Below, in pieces: positions 43,651 to 57,080 of a DNA stretch of 64,000 bases. Below the pieces are notes generated by a model. That model made no database searches. It worked only from the letters and a program-made list of their open reading frames with translations, and was not told the DNA's origin. The position numbers and the translations under genes were made by a program. Origin of the DNA: Taeniopygia guttata (taxonomy: Eukaryota; Chordata; Aves; Passeriformes; Estrildidae); the NCBI RefSeq assembly GCF_048771995.1, contig NC_133050.1, positions 4,042,501 through 4,106,500 on the forward strand. Reading direction: 5' to 3'. Position 1 is the stretch's first letter. Each line of letters starts with the position of its first letter.

Positions 43651-43790
43651 AGGCCTGAGGGCCCCTCTCAGCATCTCCTCAGCCCCAGCTCCCTCAGCCT
43701 TTCCTGCTCCAGGCCCTTCCTCAGCTCCACAGCTCCCCAGGAGCTCCCTGGCCCTGCTGTCCCAAGGAGCTGGACAAGCACTCCAGCTCT
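43640..43790 (-). repeat. CR1-like LINE fragment
   Basis: GCCCCTCTCAGCATCTCCTC, CCAGCTCCCTCAGCCTTTCC and the following CTGCTCCAGGCCCTTCC-type stretch match the antisense of the CR1 3' region. Confidence 0.6.
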
Positions 43791-44933
43791 GCCTCCCAGG
43801 GCTGACAATGTTTATTTTTAATTCTCAGTGAAGACAACAACCTAGATCCCAGCTGATCCCACCCACCCCACATGGAGCCACTCCTGCCTTTTCTCCTTCC
43901 TCAGAGGACAAAAACCCCAGAAATGTTCTTGGCTCCCTTCTCCCAGAGGCCCTGGGGTGGTCAATAGCAATAAAAATATGCCTGCAGAGCTTTCACCCTC
44001 AAAGCTTGATTTTCCAGGCACTCTCCTGCAGTTCCTCTGTAATGGCATTTTTTAATGGCCTGGCCAAAGGAACCTAATCTTGCAATTACTCCATTTAAAG
44101 CCATGTAATGGGTGAGCAGCTTCCTGGGATATGGGAAAGGAGAAGTGTGGTACAATTGTATTAAAGTGGGAAAATGGAGTAACTACTCACCACACTAAAA
44201 AGGATGAGGAATGAAAAGCAGCATGGTGTGAATTATAGAGAAAGGAATGGGTTTATGACATGCAGCTGAAGGTCTGGCAGCTTTTGAGAGTCACCATTCC
44301 CCTCCTGTCCCTTTCACTTGCCATCAGGACAAAAAAAGAGGAAAAGGAGGGAGTTGGGAGCATCAAATCCACAGGGCTTGCAAAGGGGATCAATTGGGTT
44401 TGAGGACGGAGTGAGCAGGGCAAGGGCAAGGGCAAGGCACCTCCAGGGAGATTCTCCTGCTGCATGGCAGCATTCCCAGGAGAAGCTGGCAGCACAAGGC
44501 CCTAAAGATGGGGAACAGCTGAGCAACCCCAATTCCCAGGACTGAGATCTCCCTGATCCCTGGCTTCACAGCATGAAAAAGGAGACTAGGGATATTAAAA
44601 AAAAAAAAAATTATTAAGGATATTGCTTGAAAAACAACCAGGGTGATCCTCAGCAGTGCAGGAGGGATGGCAGGAGGGATGAATTCCTGAGGGGAAGGGC
44701 TCCTCACTCCAGCTTGCAAAAGCCAAAAGTCAAATCTCCCAGGCTCTGGAATTCAGGAACAATGGGGAAATGGGGATGCCTGGCCCGTCCTGCTCAGTTT
44801 GGGACACTCGTGTCCCCATGGCCCAGTGCCGTCACCGCCACCCACCCCAACATTCCATCCAAGGGAGCTCTCCCACATCAACCTGGGGGCCCAGCACCAC
44901 GATGCTCTTCCATATCCCATCCAAAGGCCTCAC

Positions 44934-45056
44934 TGCGCGCTCCGCAGGTCCATGAGGGCACACTCCAGGCTCCGGGACAGGAGGGGGAAGCGCTTTGGGA
45001 AGAGCGTCCGCTTCAGGTCCTCCTGGCGCGTGCTTCTGCCCTTCTTCCTCTCCATG
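44934..45056 (-). CDS. small GC-rich ORF, possible peptide or orphan exon
   Basis: An ATG in a strong start context (CTCGCCATGG) opens a 41-codon frame, MERKKGRSTRQEDL to LECALMDLRSAQ, ending in TGA. Almost every third codon position is G or C, and the upstream in-frame codons (RSRRRCLA) share that bias back to a TGA. The surroundings are GC-rich within an otherwise neutral region. The bias suggests coding or former coding sequence, but I recognise no family, and no splice site is convincing. It could be an exon of a decayed gene, or chance in a CpG-rich patch. Confidence 0.25.
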
Positions 45057-48056
45057 GCGAGGCACCGCCGGCGGCTCCGGAGGGCTCACCCAGCCTTGCC
45101 GTGGTGCACATGGCCCAGAGCGCCCCAGCTGCGCTCTCAGCACCAAGGTGAGTGCAGGGCTTCCCAGCGCCCAGCCCAGGCGGGTGGGGACCTTTAGGGT
45201 GGAAGGGCTGCAAAGGAGGGAGAGAGGTTTTCAGGGCAGTAGGGCGGGTCGGCAGCACCTCGGAGATCACTCTTCACTGTGCTGCTGGGTGGACTTGGCA
45301 CTGAAGTAGCTGATGAGAGCCACGTTTTCCAGCCTGCCTGCAGCTCTGAGGGGCACAGAGGTGTAATGGCATCTCCCACCAATGCACTCCCCATCCTGAT
45401 GTCCCCTGCCAGCCTGGTGGCACCTCCTGGATGCTCTGGGGACAGCTGCAGTGCCAGGGTCCTGCAAGCATCAGCCCCGTACCGCCCCCTCACCACCAGC
45501 CACCCCAGCACAAGGGTGAAATGCCAACACAGACATCCCCCCTAACAGATCCTGGGGAACAGTGTCTCATCAAGACTTGTCTTGGAAAGACAGAGACTGA
45601 AAATCTCAACATCTCATCACAGGTGGGAGACAGCAGCTGCCATTTATCACTCTTGAGGAGCTGATTGGCATCCTCAGTCACAACTGAATTCTGCGAGTGC
45701 ACAAGAGTAAAACACCTTCAATTCTTCCCTTCATGTCCCCAAAATGCATGCCCTAGGTTTTGAGGCCTGCTTACTCTGATCAAGCCCTTCTGGATCTCAC
45801 CAACATGAAGGAACTCTCCTTATGCCTGTCCAGCTGTTCTGTGCAGTACTTCCTGGAGTGACTTCCCAGTGATGCTAACAGCTTTACCTGGCACCCCCAA
45901 GCAGTTAAGGTGGAAGACTGCAGCAGCAAGTTCCTTGCCTCCAACCAGCTACAATGGAATGGTTTTCCCATAGGAATTACCCTCAGAGGAATAACCCCAG
46001 TCCCTCCAGCCAAACTGCCTCCTTTCCAGGGAAGCCAGAGGCTTGCATGCCTTTAAAAAAGGAAAAATATCCCCAAATCAAGATAGTATTTCAAGTGGGA
46101 TTATTGCTCGTTGGCCAAAAAGCTGGAAGTTTAGCTGGAACTTACTAGGCAAGCTTTGCAGAAAGGAGGCTGTAAAGAAGGAGGTGGTGTTGCCCTCGGT
46201 GCTGCATCCCACTGCCTGCATCAGCGGTGGCCAAGGGGCCGTGAAACTGGCAGGCAGAGGCAGCTGAAAGAAAAGGCAGCCAGGAAGCAGAGCCCTGACA
46301 TGCAGGGTCTTCAGCCTCTTTCTTAGGTTTTCCCTGAGAACACCACCTGGGAGAGGCCAGCAGGAGAGGCTGGGAGCCAGCCCGTGCCCTTGCTGAGCAG
46401 ATTAGCAGCACTGCTGATCATCCCTCCTTGCCACCCCCAGGAAAGAAGTGTGATCCCTGCCTGGCGCAGAAATGGATCCAGCGAGAGGCTCTGAGGCGAA
46501 ACTCGCTCAAATATTGAACTAGAAAAATTTTGCTCAGTCTGCCTCTCAGTAAACAGTGACTAATTGCTCTGGCTGGAGTTGCTGTACCTTCTAGATTGGA
46601 AGGTGCAGACGGAACAATGATAGTGAAGGCTCCTTACCTGACACCGGCTGTACATTAATCACGAATGTTTGCTACACAAATCTTGTCATACAAAGCAATT
46701 ATTGCTGTTCCCATACTGACCTCATGTTTATTTATTACATGAGCTCTTTATTTGAACCTTGTCTGGTCTCTCTTCCCATATAAGCATATTAGTATGTGGC
46801 TTCCAAAGGCTCCCAGCTGAGAAATTGTAGAATTATTTGTGGCGTGGAGGGATGGCACACGACACGCTGACTGCAATGCAGAGCTGAGAGGCTCAGCTCT
46901 TACACCAGTGTCTCTTCATGCAAAATGTTCTCACCCCAAGGCCTCTTGCTGGGATGAAGGACACTTTCTAACAGCACAGGGCTGCGACTCTGGGTTTGCT
47001 CTGACGCTGCAGTATTAACCAATGGTTAATGGAGACTGTCAGCCCGAGGACCCACAAAATAAAGCTCTGCTTGGGCTTCTTTAGGGTCCGCTCAGTAAAA
47101 TTTTACACAGTGCTTCGTCCTTGGCTTTGTCACCTTTGCCTACCTCCAGAATGATGAGTTGCAAATAAATTTAACTGTGCCACCAAGTAAGTTGCAAGTG
47201 CGCTTTTGAATGTGGTGGTGTTTGGGTAGCTGGAGGGCTGGGTGTCTTTAAGCACCAAATATTCTCTTGCCAGAGGAGTTTTCTCCATGTGATTTAATGT
47301 TGGGCAGAGGGTTTCCTCCTTAACAGCTTGGGGCAGCTCACTCCCTTGATTTTGTCTTATGGCTTCTCAAGATGATCATTAAATGCAATTTCTACATTAA
47401 TCTGGGCTTTGTTTTCCCCCTTCCTTCAGTTAGGCTGCAAAGCAGGCAGAACAATGTATTGTCTGTTTAGTGTTTTCTTTTAAACACGCCCTGCTATACA
47501 GTCTGGGATCTTCTGAAGTCAGCTGCCCCTCCACGCTGATCAGTTTTGTTGCGCAGGGACTCTGCCTGCCTCACACCTCAGGCAAGTCTCTGTTCCTCTC
47601 TTGAGTGGGACAGGAAGGGTCTCCATGGTTCCTGCTTCAAACCAAACCCTCCTGTCTGACCTCTTTGGGCCCCTTCCTTGTCCACAGACATTATTGGTGC
47701 TCTTTTACTAGGGGAAACTGTAGAAAAGCCCCCAGAGCCTGAATGAAATCAAATCCCTCTTACACCCCTCAGCCCTCCCTGCCTCTCTCGCTGTTCTTTC
47801 TTCTGCTCTCACCTCTGCTTTCAGCTCTTCCCAATGTACCATCATTTTCTGATGCAATTAATTCTTATTGCTTCCAAATCATTAATAAAGCACCTAATTG
47901 TTGCAGCATTTCTGAGACAGAGAGGGCATGATTTATGTTTGGAATGAGATTTGAGCTACTCCAGCCTAGGCCTCAGATCTGGGCCTTGTGAGGCTTTCCA
48001 GCCTCTGGCGCAGTTAGAAATTAAGAGCTTGTGGTGCAGTTAGAAATTGTATTAAG

Positions 48057-48293
48057 GTGTGATGGGAAGCACTGGGCTGTCTGGGTGTGAAGTAGTATAG
48101 GTTTATAGTGTAAGGTTTAGGTCACCTTAAGAAAAAGACACACAATGTTCGCTTGCCAATGAATGTGCCTTTGTAAACTGTAAACTGTATAGAAGTGTAT
48201 ATAAGCTGCCATCTCCTCTCGAATAAACAGAGAACGTTGCATTAATCATATTGGTTTGACGTGCGTTCTGTCCTGTCCAGCTTTCCTGTTTCA
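48057..48293 (+). mobile_element. probable solo LTR
   Basis: TG start near TGTGATGGG, a TATA-like GTATATAAGC at about 48,198, AATAAA at about 48,223, and an end near CTTTCCTGTTTCA. The promoter-polyA spacing fits a short LTR read left to right. No target-site duplication was recognised. Confidence 0.45.
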
Positions 48294-51052
48294 TGAGGAC
48301 CCTGGGTTCACGTAATTAACAGCAGGCCTGACAATGAACCTAGCAATGCCACACTGTGTACTTTTGCCCCTCTCCAGCATCACCCTTTCCTTAGGATCTC
48401 GGCTGGCTTTCCATCCATTCAACAACTTGCATCTCCCAGTCAATTTGAAATATTCCTCCCCCCTACTCCAGTATTTCTCTTTTATGGTGCAGCTGTAGCT
48501 TTTGCTAATTGTTCATTTAATGACTGGTTTGTTTTTTTTTTTTTCCTAAAGCAATAGTTTTCTTGAGAAGTTGAATTTAAATGGGCCATAAATGACTAAT
48601 AGTAATTAATAAAAATTAAGAAATAATTCTTTAAATGCATATGCTGCCTGGAGCCAAATTCCTAAATCCCTGTTGCTGTTAGATCAGCTTGGGGTTTTAT
48701 TCTCCCCTGAAGGAGCAGCAGTGCCCAAGACTGTCGGGAATACTCCAAGTGATGGAATAACTATCCAACAACCCCAGGAAGCTGAGGGCTGGGGGTATGT
48801 GGTGGACCATGCCGGCAGCACATAGCTTACTGCTGCTCTCCTCCCTTGCTGACAGGAGGACTGGCTGTGCCAGGGCAAGAGGGGCTTCGGGGACCTGGTG
48901 GACAACTTGATCCTCTTGAAAAATACTGCCTTTAACCCGTGGAGAGCCCTGCCACTTCCACAAGACTGTTAGAAAGGGATTACACATTTAAGGGCAAGAG
49001 AGTTACATTCAAGTAAAAAAGCAGCAATAAAAGGCTTTTGTGGTTCAGAGCATAAATCAGCCTTTTACTGCTTCTCCTTGCAGTGAGCGCAGCCACAAGC
49101 GCCTGACTCGGGGATTTTTATATCTAGTGGTGAAATATCTGGGGGACAGCAGTGCCAGGGAGCAGACACAGGACCCTGTGCCCGAGTCAGCACTGCCCAG
49201 CCAAGGATGCTGCAGCATCCTGCTGGCTTCAGGAGGGAGGATGAGTGTGATGGCATGGAGTCAGGGACATGATCCCATCGTGCAAAACAGGACTTGGAAG
49301 TGCACAGAGATGGTTTTGAGGGCCACTTCACAACTGCTTCCCTCTCCTGATGATATTTAACTACTGGTGGTTTTCTTTTGCCAGTGTGGACTGGCTGAAA
49401 CTCAGATCCACCACTCCAGCTTATTAAAAGGTCACGTTTTACAAAGTAGCACAGCCACCCTAACCAAATGCGTGCTGGCTAATTGCCTTCGGTGTGAAAT
49501 TAGGTTTGTGGTTTCTGTGGGATCAAGTGTGGCTTCCTCCTCTCCTCCACAACCTCCTTGGTTGTGTTCCCAGTCGCTGATGAGCATTTGATGTGCAGAA
49601 AAGACCTCAGTTTGCAGCCAGAAACACACATTCCAAAGCCCTGGCTTTGCCTACACCCAGGATGGTGCAGAGGCAGGAGGACTGGAGAAGCTGGGACGTA
49701 GCAGAGCAGAAAATGCCTCATGGGGCTGAACCTCAGCAGGCAGTTTGGGAGCTGTCAGGCAGGGTAGGTATGAATGCCCTACAGGTAGGGCATTAGGTCA
49801 ACATGTCACTTTGTTTCCACTGCTCCTTGCAGTGTCAGGGGGGACAGAGCTGGCCACTGGGACACTGACCAGCTCTGGGTCCTCCCTTGCTGGACCAAAG
49901 GGTATATGCAGCACAGCAGTAAATTGTTTAGCTGAAAGCATGGGAGAACTTGTGCCTTGCACTGCAGCACCTTATGTCATCTAACAAAGCAGGCGTGTGT
50001 CAGCTGTGGTGACAGAGATGCTCCTTGTCAGCTGGGCTGAGCGAGAAGTCCTGGTCCATTAGGAAACACGTGCCAGAGTGCACAAAGCTGGAAGCAGGCA
50101 TCTCTGCACAGAGTGAGCCACCCTGAAACAAATCCAAACACTTGGTGTGACAGAAATATTCAGTTGGGTCTCCTCTTGCCTGCCAGCACAGCCTCATACG
50201 TGACAAGCAGCCAAAAGCCCATGCAAGAAGAAAGCTTGTGCAAGAAAAAATGACTTCTCACCTGTAAACAGCTGAGACCCTTGGAAATACCTACTAGCTC
50301 ACCTCAAACTGATGTCAGGACAATGATGGGTGCTTCTTTATAGGTGCAAGCTTTTCAGTTCCCACCTGGAGAAGCAGAAGGAAAAATACAGGCTCCATAT
50401 ATGCACAGCCAGGTGAGCAGCTCTTTGCAAGTCCACGGCCTTTGAAGATAGCTGTGGTGAATATCTGTGGGGAGAAAGAGTGGCATGGGGGTGTCCCACC
50501 TCCTCCATCTCCTGCAGAGATTCTGTGCTGCGTGGCCCAGATCCCCAGCTCCACGTTTCCAGAAGTGGGACCTACAGTGGGAGCAGTGTGGAGCTCAGCT
50601 GTGTTTGCAGCACTTCAGAGATGAGATCATAACCCCAGAGGCAGAGCAGAGTCGAGCTCCAGGTAGGCAGGGAGACGTGAGCTCAGCCACTCACCGGGGA
50701 CAGTTAATCCAGCATCAGCACTGGGCCCATTGTGGGGTGGTGTAATGCACTAAAATGTTTCTTGAGACCAGCCTTTAGTTACATAAAATACAATTACAAA
50801 GCTTTTGTTGTATTGACTCCTTCTGCAATTTTGTCTTTATAAGATATTTTTTCTATCATCTAATTGGGTGGCTTCTTTCAGGTTCCCAGAGTACTCTTCT
50901 TTGTGCTTCAGGGGAATTTTTGTTACTCTTTAAACAATAATTCTGAAAAAAACCCCGTTCTGATTTGTAGTAACTCTCACACAAAGGGAAAGCTCCTGTT
51001 TTTTCAGCCCACAAGCCATCCAGTTCTCCCACAGCCTTCTTAAATTCCTAGC

Positions 51053-51200
51053 CACAGAATGGTTTGTGCTGGAAGGGGCCTGAGAGCCCATCTGACCCCA
51101 AGCCCACAAACACGGACACCTGCCACCAGATCAGGCTGCCCAGAGCCACGTCCACCATGGCCTGCTTTGACCACACAAGAGGTACCTTGAATCCAGATCT
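51053..51200 (-). repeat. CR1 LINE 3' fragment
   Basis: CACAGAATGGTTTGTGCTGG and the following GGGGCCTGAGAGCCCATCTG with a later CCACCAGATCAGGCTGCCCA match the antisense of the CR1 3' end. Confidence 0.8.
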
Positions 51201-53477
51201 TGTCCCATTATCCATGACACGACCACTTGACCACTAACTGGCTTCAGCACAGTTTGCTGAGCTTTCCCCATTTCAGTGCTTTCCCTCTTCTGCCATAAAA
51301 CCTGCCCCAAATTCCATCCAATCTTATGAACAGGAATGGTTGCAAGCTTCCCTCCTAAGGTTTTTAATTAAGACTTAATGAAGGCTCAGAATTTAAGGTT
51401 AAATGTTATTAATTATGTTTGTACAGTTCGATTTCCTTGGCAAGCATTTGAGATAAAAAACAAAACAAGACAAGCCCCAAACGATATTTGCACATTCTAG
51501 AACACCGCAAATCCTTCCTTGAAAATGCACAAGAAATTCCTGTAGAGCACTGGTACACTTTCAGCCAGCCCTCCTGTCCAATTTCCTGGGGAAAAAGAAA
51601 CCAAAACAAAATGCAAGTTCACAACCTTGTGATTTAAAAAAAAGTGAAATATCTTAAATATTTGTATTTGTCTGTTCTGGCTGCTCAGTGTGCATTATAG
51701 CTACATATGCAATTAACTTCTATTCCACACCTCTGCATGGGTGAAGATCTGAAGTAGAGATCCCCTTTGCATCTACTATACATCACTTTTAAAGAATTGC
51801 CTTTAAAATATTACATTAGGCTGCTGTTTACCTTCCACTTAGGTCTTTCATTACAAATCCAGCCATTGGCTGGATCAAGTTTTCATTTCTGTAATATTTT
51901 TTTCTCGCTGTAGCAATGCCTTGTAAACAGCCTCCTTACATAGGACTATGAGTGAGATGGAAAAGCCAGGGAATATCTTGTGGTATGAGGAAAAAATTGC
52001 TGTGCTTACTGCCTTATAAAATGCACTTGATAAATTTGAATAATCTTAATTTTTATTGCAACAGTTTTTAAAATAAAGAGGTACCATTTTCCTCTTTTTT
52101 TTTTTTTTTTTTAAATAATGCACCAAAATCTTAATAAACTATTTTGTCTGAACCACAGGGAGAAATGAAAGGCTTTTCTATGTAGTGACTCACTGGATTA
52201 TTGAAAACAACTATGTGGCTGCAACTGTTTGCCTTCCTGATATATCTTTCTCCTCTGTTTTTAATAATGAGATCACTGTAGAGCTTTGATGAAGAATGAA
52301 ATTTCTTTCTTTTCCAGATTTGATTTTTTGACAGAAATATTTACGTGGGTTAGAGAAATGCATCTAAAATGACACAGCTCAAGTCTACGAGGATCAGATT
52401 TTTACATACACGAGTTGCAGAAATCTGCCTGCCCATCTTAATTCTCATAATTTATCCCCTTGTGTGTTTTTTCCTTCTGTGGATCAGACAATGAATTTTT
52501 CCTGCCTTTTTGTGAATAAGCCTCTCTCAGAAATGAGACACATGGCTTTAACTTCTGGGGGAAGCGTTGGCACCTCTGCCAAGGAAAGGGATGTGAATTG
52601 ATGGGCTGCTCTGCTCTGGAACATTAAGCAGATCACACTCCCACTGCAAAGTGCCATTGTCAACATTAAACCCTCTTGTTAATAGCCCACTGGTTTGGGT
52701 TTTTTTTGTTTGTTTTCCTTTTCAAGTGTATCTACAGTTAACTGCAAGGAAAAAAACCCAAACTGCAGAACAGTGCTGAGAAGGGTCTCTCTCCTAAATA
52801 GCCTCTCAGGTAGCTGCTGTAAGCTCTCCTCTCTCCATAGATAGGAAGCAGAAGTGTGGCTGTCTTAACCCATCTCCAACACCATTACAGACAGTAGATG
52901 ATGTTTTTAAAAAATGAATTATTTGCTATGGGATTCAGGAGGAGATTGTGTGTTTTGGTGCTGCTTGACATGCTGACAAGCAGGGGAAAAATGTTGCCCT
53001 GTAAACTTGGCTGTCTCTGTTGATTGAGAGATGTCTTATGGAAAGGTACTAGTCAGTGTAAACCCCAGGATACCCAACAAAGAGAGATTTCAATAAACAT
53101 AGAGAGCCATTAAAGCAGCTCACCCTCTCTTCACAGGCTCAGGTGTAAAGAGAGATGCTACCTATGCATTTCTGTTGATCTCCATGCTAAACAAAGCCAC
53201 AAGCACATGGAGCAAGTAGCATTTCAGATATCACCATGTTCCTTTCAATTAGCCTGGAAAACCTGTCCAGGGCTGAGCCCTCTCCCACTGAAACTCCAGT
53301 TTAGCATCACTGACACAGAGAGACAGATATTCCCTCCATTGTGCATTTGGGGTGGATTTTTTCCCCCCACTATGCAGAAGAGGTGAACAACTTTCTTCTT
53401 CTTAGGCATTTACAAGACTTTTTAAAGATCAAAGCAACCAAGCAAGAAGGTAAAACAAACTGCACCTGCCAGCCCGT

Positions 53478-53545
53478 TGGACCACTGTAAAATTCAGTGC
53501 TGGAAGGGACTTTCTCCAGAACAGTCTCCTGGCCTTCACAAGGCA
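53478..53545 (-). repeat. short CR1-like fragment
   Basis: AATTCAGTGCTGGAAGGGAC resembles the antisense CR1 3' end but is short and diverged. Confidence 0.4.
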
Positions 53546-54883
53546 ATCACCTTAGTCTTCCTAATGACTTCTCTGCATGTAGCTCTATTGGCAGAGCAAG
53601 GCTGGGGGAGCCATCAAGAGAAGGTGATGGTACAAATGTCCCCACCTTTGTAAATAAAATATCCCACACAATACAGGGCTGCCAATGGTTGGTTTTCTGG
53701 CTCTCACACATCTACTCCTCTTTTGGAGGAAGCTGAGAGTGCAAAGGGAGCAGAGCCTGCAATGAATCCATCAGCTCAAAAGCAGGATTCTAAACTGGAG
53801 ATAATCCTTGTCTTCTCAAAACTTTAACCTAAGGGAGCACAAAAGGAAAAGTAATCATCTCTTGTTGGTCAATCCCTTTGCTCAGTGTCGCAAATATCAC
53901 AGAAAGAGAGGCCATCAGCACGGTTTGCTTTAGATCAGGAATAACTCCTGTTCCAGCCATTGCTGGGGGCTGTTAAGGCCTTCAGGTTTTTGATGTATTG
54001 AGGAAAGCCTTGACAATGCAGACAACTGCAGTGAAATAAGAGGCTGGCTCAAACATTAATGACCCACTGATTCTATGTGAGACAAAGAGATGATTGCACT
54101 GTCTGCCTTGGCAAGACCTCTCCCTTCACCGCCCTTGGTAGGCATCCCTTCAGTGACTGCAAGGGGCAGAGCTGGTCCCTCAAAGTTTTCTTCCTTCCCC
54201 CCTACTCCCAACTCCCGTCCTTGTCATAAAGAGTAGGAATCAAAAACAAGCCTGTGGCTTTGCTAGCATAGCAGAAGAAAAATCAATCTCCTTGTTGACC
54301 TGGTGAAGGAAAGGTGGAGTACCTGAAGTTCAGTTTTCCCATCTCCAGACGCCGCTTACACTGATAGGCAAACTTTCACAGAAGAAGGAGAGTAATCTGC
54401 AAGTGCTCTGCCGTAGTGTGGATTCATCTGTCCAAAAGCAGCAGATAAAGGTGAAGGCAGCTCACTTCCACACTCACTCCCTAGTTTGCATCTAGAGAAA
54501 GTTTTGAAATTTGGGAAAGAAAAGAAGATAATTTGCAACCATGAAAAATGAGATAAAACAAAGCAGTGTAGGGAAAGGGAAACTGAGCAAAGCAAAAAAA
54601 AATGGCATATTTTTACCTGTTGATGTTGCTGTCACCAATGGGGCTTTTTATTCTCTTCAAGCCAGGCAAAACCTGAGGTGTAACCTCTCCTCCAGGGCTC
54701 GATATCCAGAGGAGTCACCTCAGGGAGCACGTGGCAGAGGTGGCCGTGATGCTGAGCTTTGGCTGGGAGTCCTCTCAGGAACAAGACGGATGTGGTGAGG
54801 CATCACTGAGCTCTTGGCTGCATCAGCTGCCCACCTGTGATTGCAGGGATGCTCAATTGGCAAAGAGTCACCCTTCCAGCGGT

Positions 54884-57080
54884 GGGATCCTGGATCATCC
54901 TTCCCACTGAGACTTCCCATGCACGGCTCTTCCATTGGCACATCTGTGCTCAGCTGGGACTACTCTGCTCACCCAGGGCTGCTGGTAAAGGATCAAGAGC
55001 AGCCTGGCAAGCTCTTTCTCCAGCTCCCTCTGTGCTCTTGGGGAAGGTAGAACCTTCCACAGGAAAGCAACTGGTGCCACAAGGAGTGGGTGGCATCAGG
55101 CAGCTCTGGGGAAGCCCCTCAGGAATGCTGTATCCTGAGGGAACACTGTTGGCCTTGACCTGTTGGCACCTGCAGAAGCTTAAAATCAGCTGCCTCAGCT
55201 TCCAGGGCCTCTCTTGGCCAGCATCCTGACGTGGATGCAGGACGGCTGCCAGGCGCTGCTGGGACCCAGCGGGACAGGAGCGGCTGTCTCGTGCCCACGC
55301 AGCACCCGTGACACAGCCAGGGCCATCCCGAGAGCAGACAGACGCTCACGGGCCAGCAGAGAGGAGCAAGGAGCCCTGGGCTCCTCTCAGGGTATCTCAG
55401 CTGCGCTCGCTCCACAACACGCCCCCATTTGAAGGCCTGCTGATGCCCAGCTGCCAGAAATGCCTCCCTTGTGCTCTCCAAGATGCACAGGGAGAGCCAA
55501 GGAGCAGGACACCTCGGCAGGCAAACCTTCCAAGCCTTTTCTGAGGTCAGGCACACACCAAGATCAGCCAAGACTCTCCACCACGCTGCCTGGCCCACCC
55601 AGCCCAGTCTGTGCTGGCCCTGGGCCACAGCAGCTCCCAGCAAGCAGGAGGCAAATGCATCTTGCCAAGAGCTGAAACACAGCAGACAGGGAAGATGTGA
55701 AAAGTGAGTGTGTAAAGGCCTTTTAATTCACAGCTCCCACAGAGAGCTCTGGGGCTCACAGATGGACAGAGATGGTTCTGCTCACCCCTCTGTCCAAAGG
55801 GGGGGTAACACACGCTGCTGCAGGTGCTTGGGTTGGTCCCTGCAGGTCCAGGTGGATGCCAAACCTGCTCTTCACAGCCTTCTCCCTTCCCCTGCCCCTC
55901 TGCCAAGTGCAGTGGGCCTCAAGGACTGAAAGGAGCACAGAGAGCCAAAGGGGGACACTTGCACCTGCCTCACTGGGAGCTCCCTGGGAAGCACTTTCCT
56001 TGAGAAGCAAGCCCCTGTCCTCCAAATGCATTTCCCCAAATGTGTAGCTTTTCTGCTCAACACCAACACACCCTTAAGAAACGCTGGCAAGGCTGAAGGA
56101 CTTCATGTCCTTTCAGGACAGGCACTCCAGCTCTAGCTCCTATTCCCCCAAGTGCCTTTCCAGGTGGAGGCTCAGACGTGCAGCCCCAGGCCCTCTACAA
56201 ACACAAGCTGCTCACTGCCTCTTCACCTGCCTCAACTCCTGCCTGCGCCCACGGCACCAAGACCAGGCTGTTCCCAGCCAGAGCCCAGAGCCCTGCTCCC
56301 GCAGGACGCTCTTGCCAGCACCTTCCAGGCCTCTCTGCTGTGCACACAGCGCTTTTCATGCCCGCTCCCAACAGGCTCTGGAAGGCAGAGCACAGCCTGG
56401 CTGCCTCTGCCACCAGCACAGCCCAAACACAGGCGGAGGAAGAAGCAGCAGGGGCTGTTTTGCGGCCATGCCCAAGAGAGACTGGAAGGGTGCCCTCCCT
56501 CTGCTCTCACTTGCTTGGCTTTCTGACTGCCTCTGAGCCTGGGGCTGCCATTCCTCACTTGTGGGCACCAGAACCACAGCCGGGATCCCGGCACTGCCTG
56601 ACAGCGCTCCGGGCACTGGCAGGGTCGTGTGTCCCAGTCTCGGGCACCGCGCTGCTGCTTCCTTTGCCCTCAGGCACACCCAAAGCTCCCTGATAAGCCT
56701 GGATGGTCGCTGGTTCTGCCCTCTCCCTGATCCTGTGCAGGGATGGAGCACGGCTGGTCTTTCAGGAAGCTATTCTTGAAAACTTCCAACATTCCAAGCT
56801 CCTTTGCCCTCCGTGGAAGCTTGCCATGGAATCCCTCACAGCTGCCTTCAGCGCATACTCAACTTGGCTCTTCCAAATTCCAGGGGCTCCAGGCTGCACA
56901 GCAAGATCTGCAACTCCACAGGGTTGTGGAACTGCACCTTAAGCACAGGCACCTCTCCAGCCTGATCTGCCCTTGTTCTGTGTGTGTGTGCACAGAACAC
57001 GGCGTGGAAGAGAACAGCAGCAGGGGCCTGTGTGTCCCAGGGCCCGGGATTTGTGCCGCTTCAGCTCCACAGAGATGCAG
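54884..57080 (-). repeat. inverted copy of the MROH spacer (matches 12,490-14,675)
   Basis: Reading the minus strand, the sequence follows 12,490 to 14,675 almost base for base, ending where copy A runs into a CR1 fragment. It follows the 3' end of MROH copy B, so spacer and gene belong to one unit. The 174-codon frame at 55,119-55,643 is the counterpart of 13,917-14,441. No recognised gene. Confidence 0.85.

Larger units (their letters stand above)
40231..54883. other. gene-poor region with scattered old repeats
   Basis: No multi-exon gene is supported. The features seen are CR1 fragments, an A-run at 42,365-42,382, a T-run at 52,095-52,113, an LTR-like element at 48.06 kb and a small GC-rich ORF at 44.9 kb. 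The 46,500-47,200 stretch is AT-rich unique sequence without repeat signs and could hold conserved non-coding elements. Confidence 0.5.

Noticed and set aside
49040..50745. Several 60-106-codon frames in the gene-poor region
   Set aside because: No similarity, no codon bias and no paired splice sites; lengths are those expected by chance.
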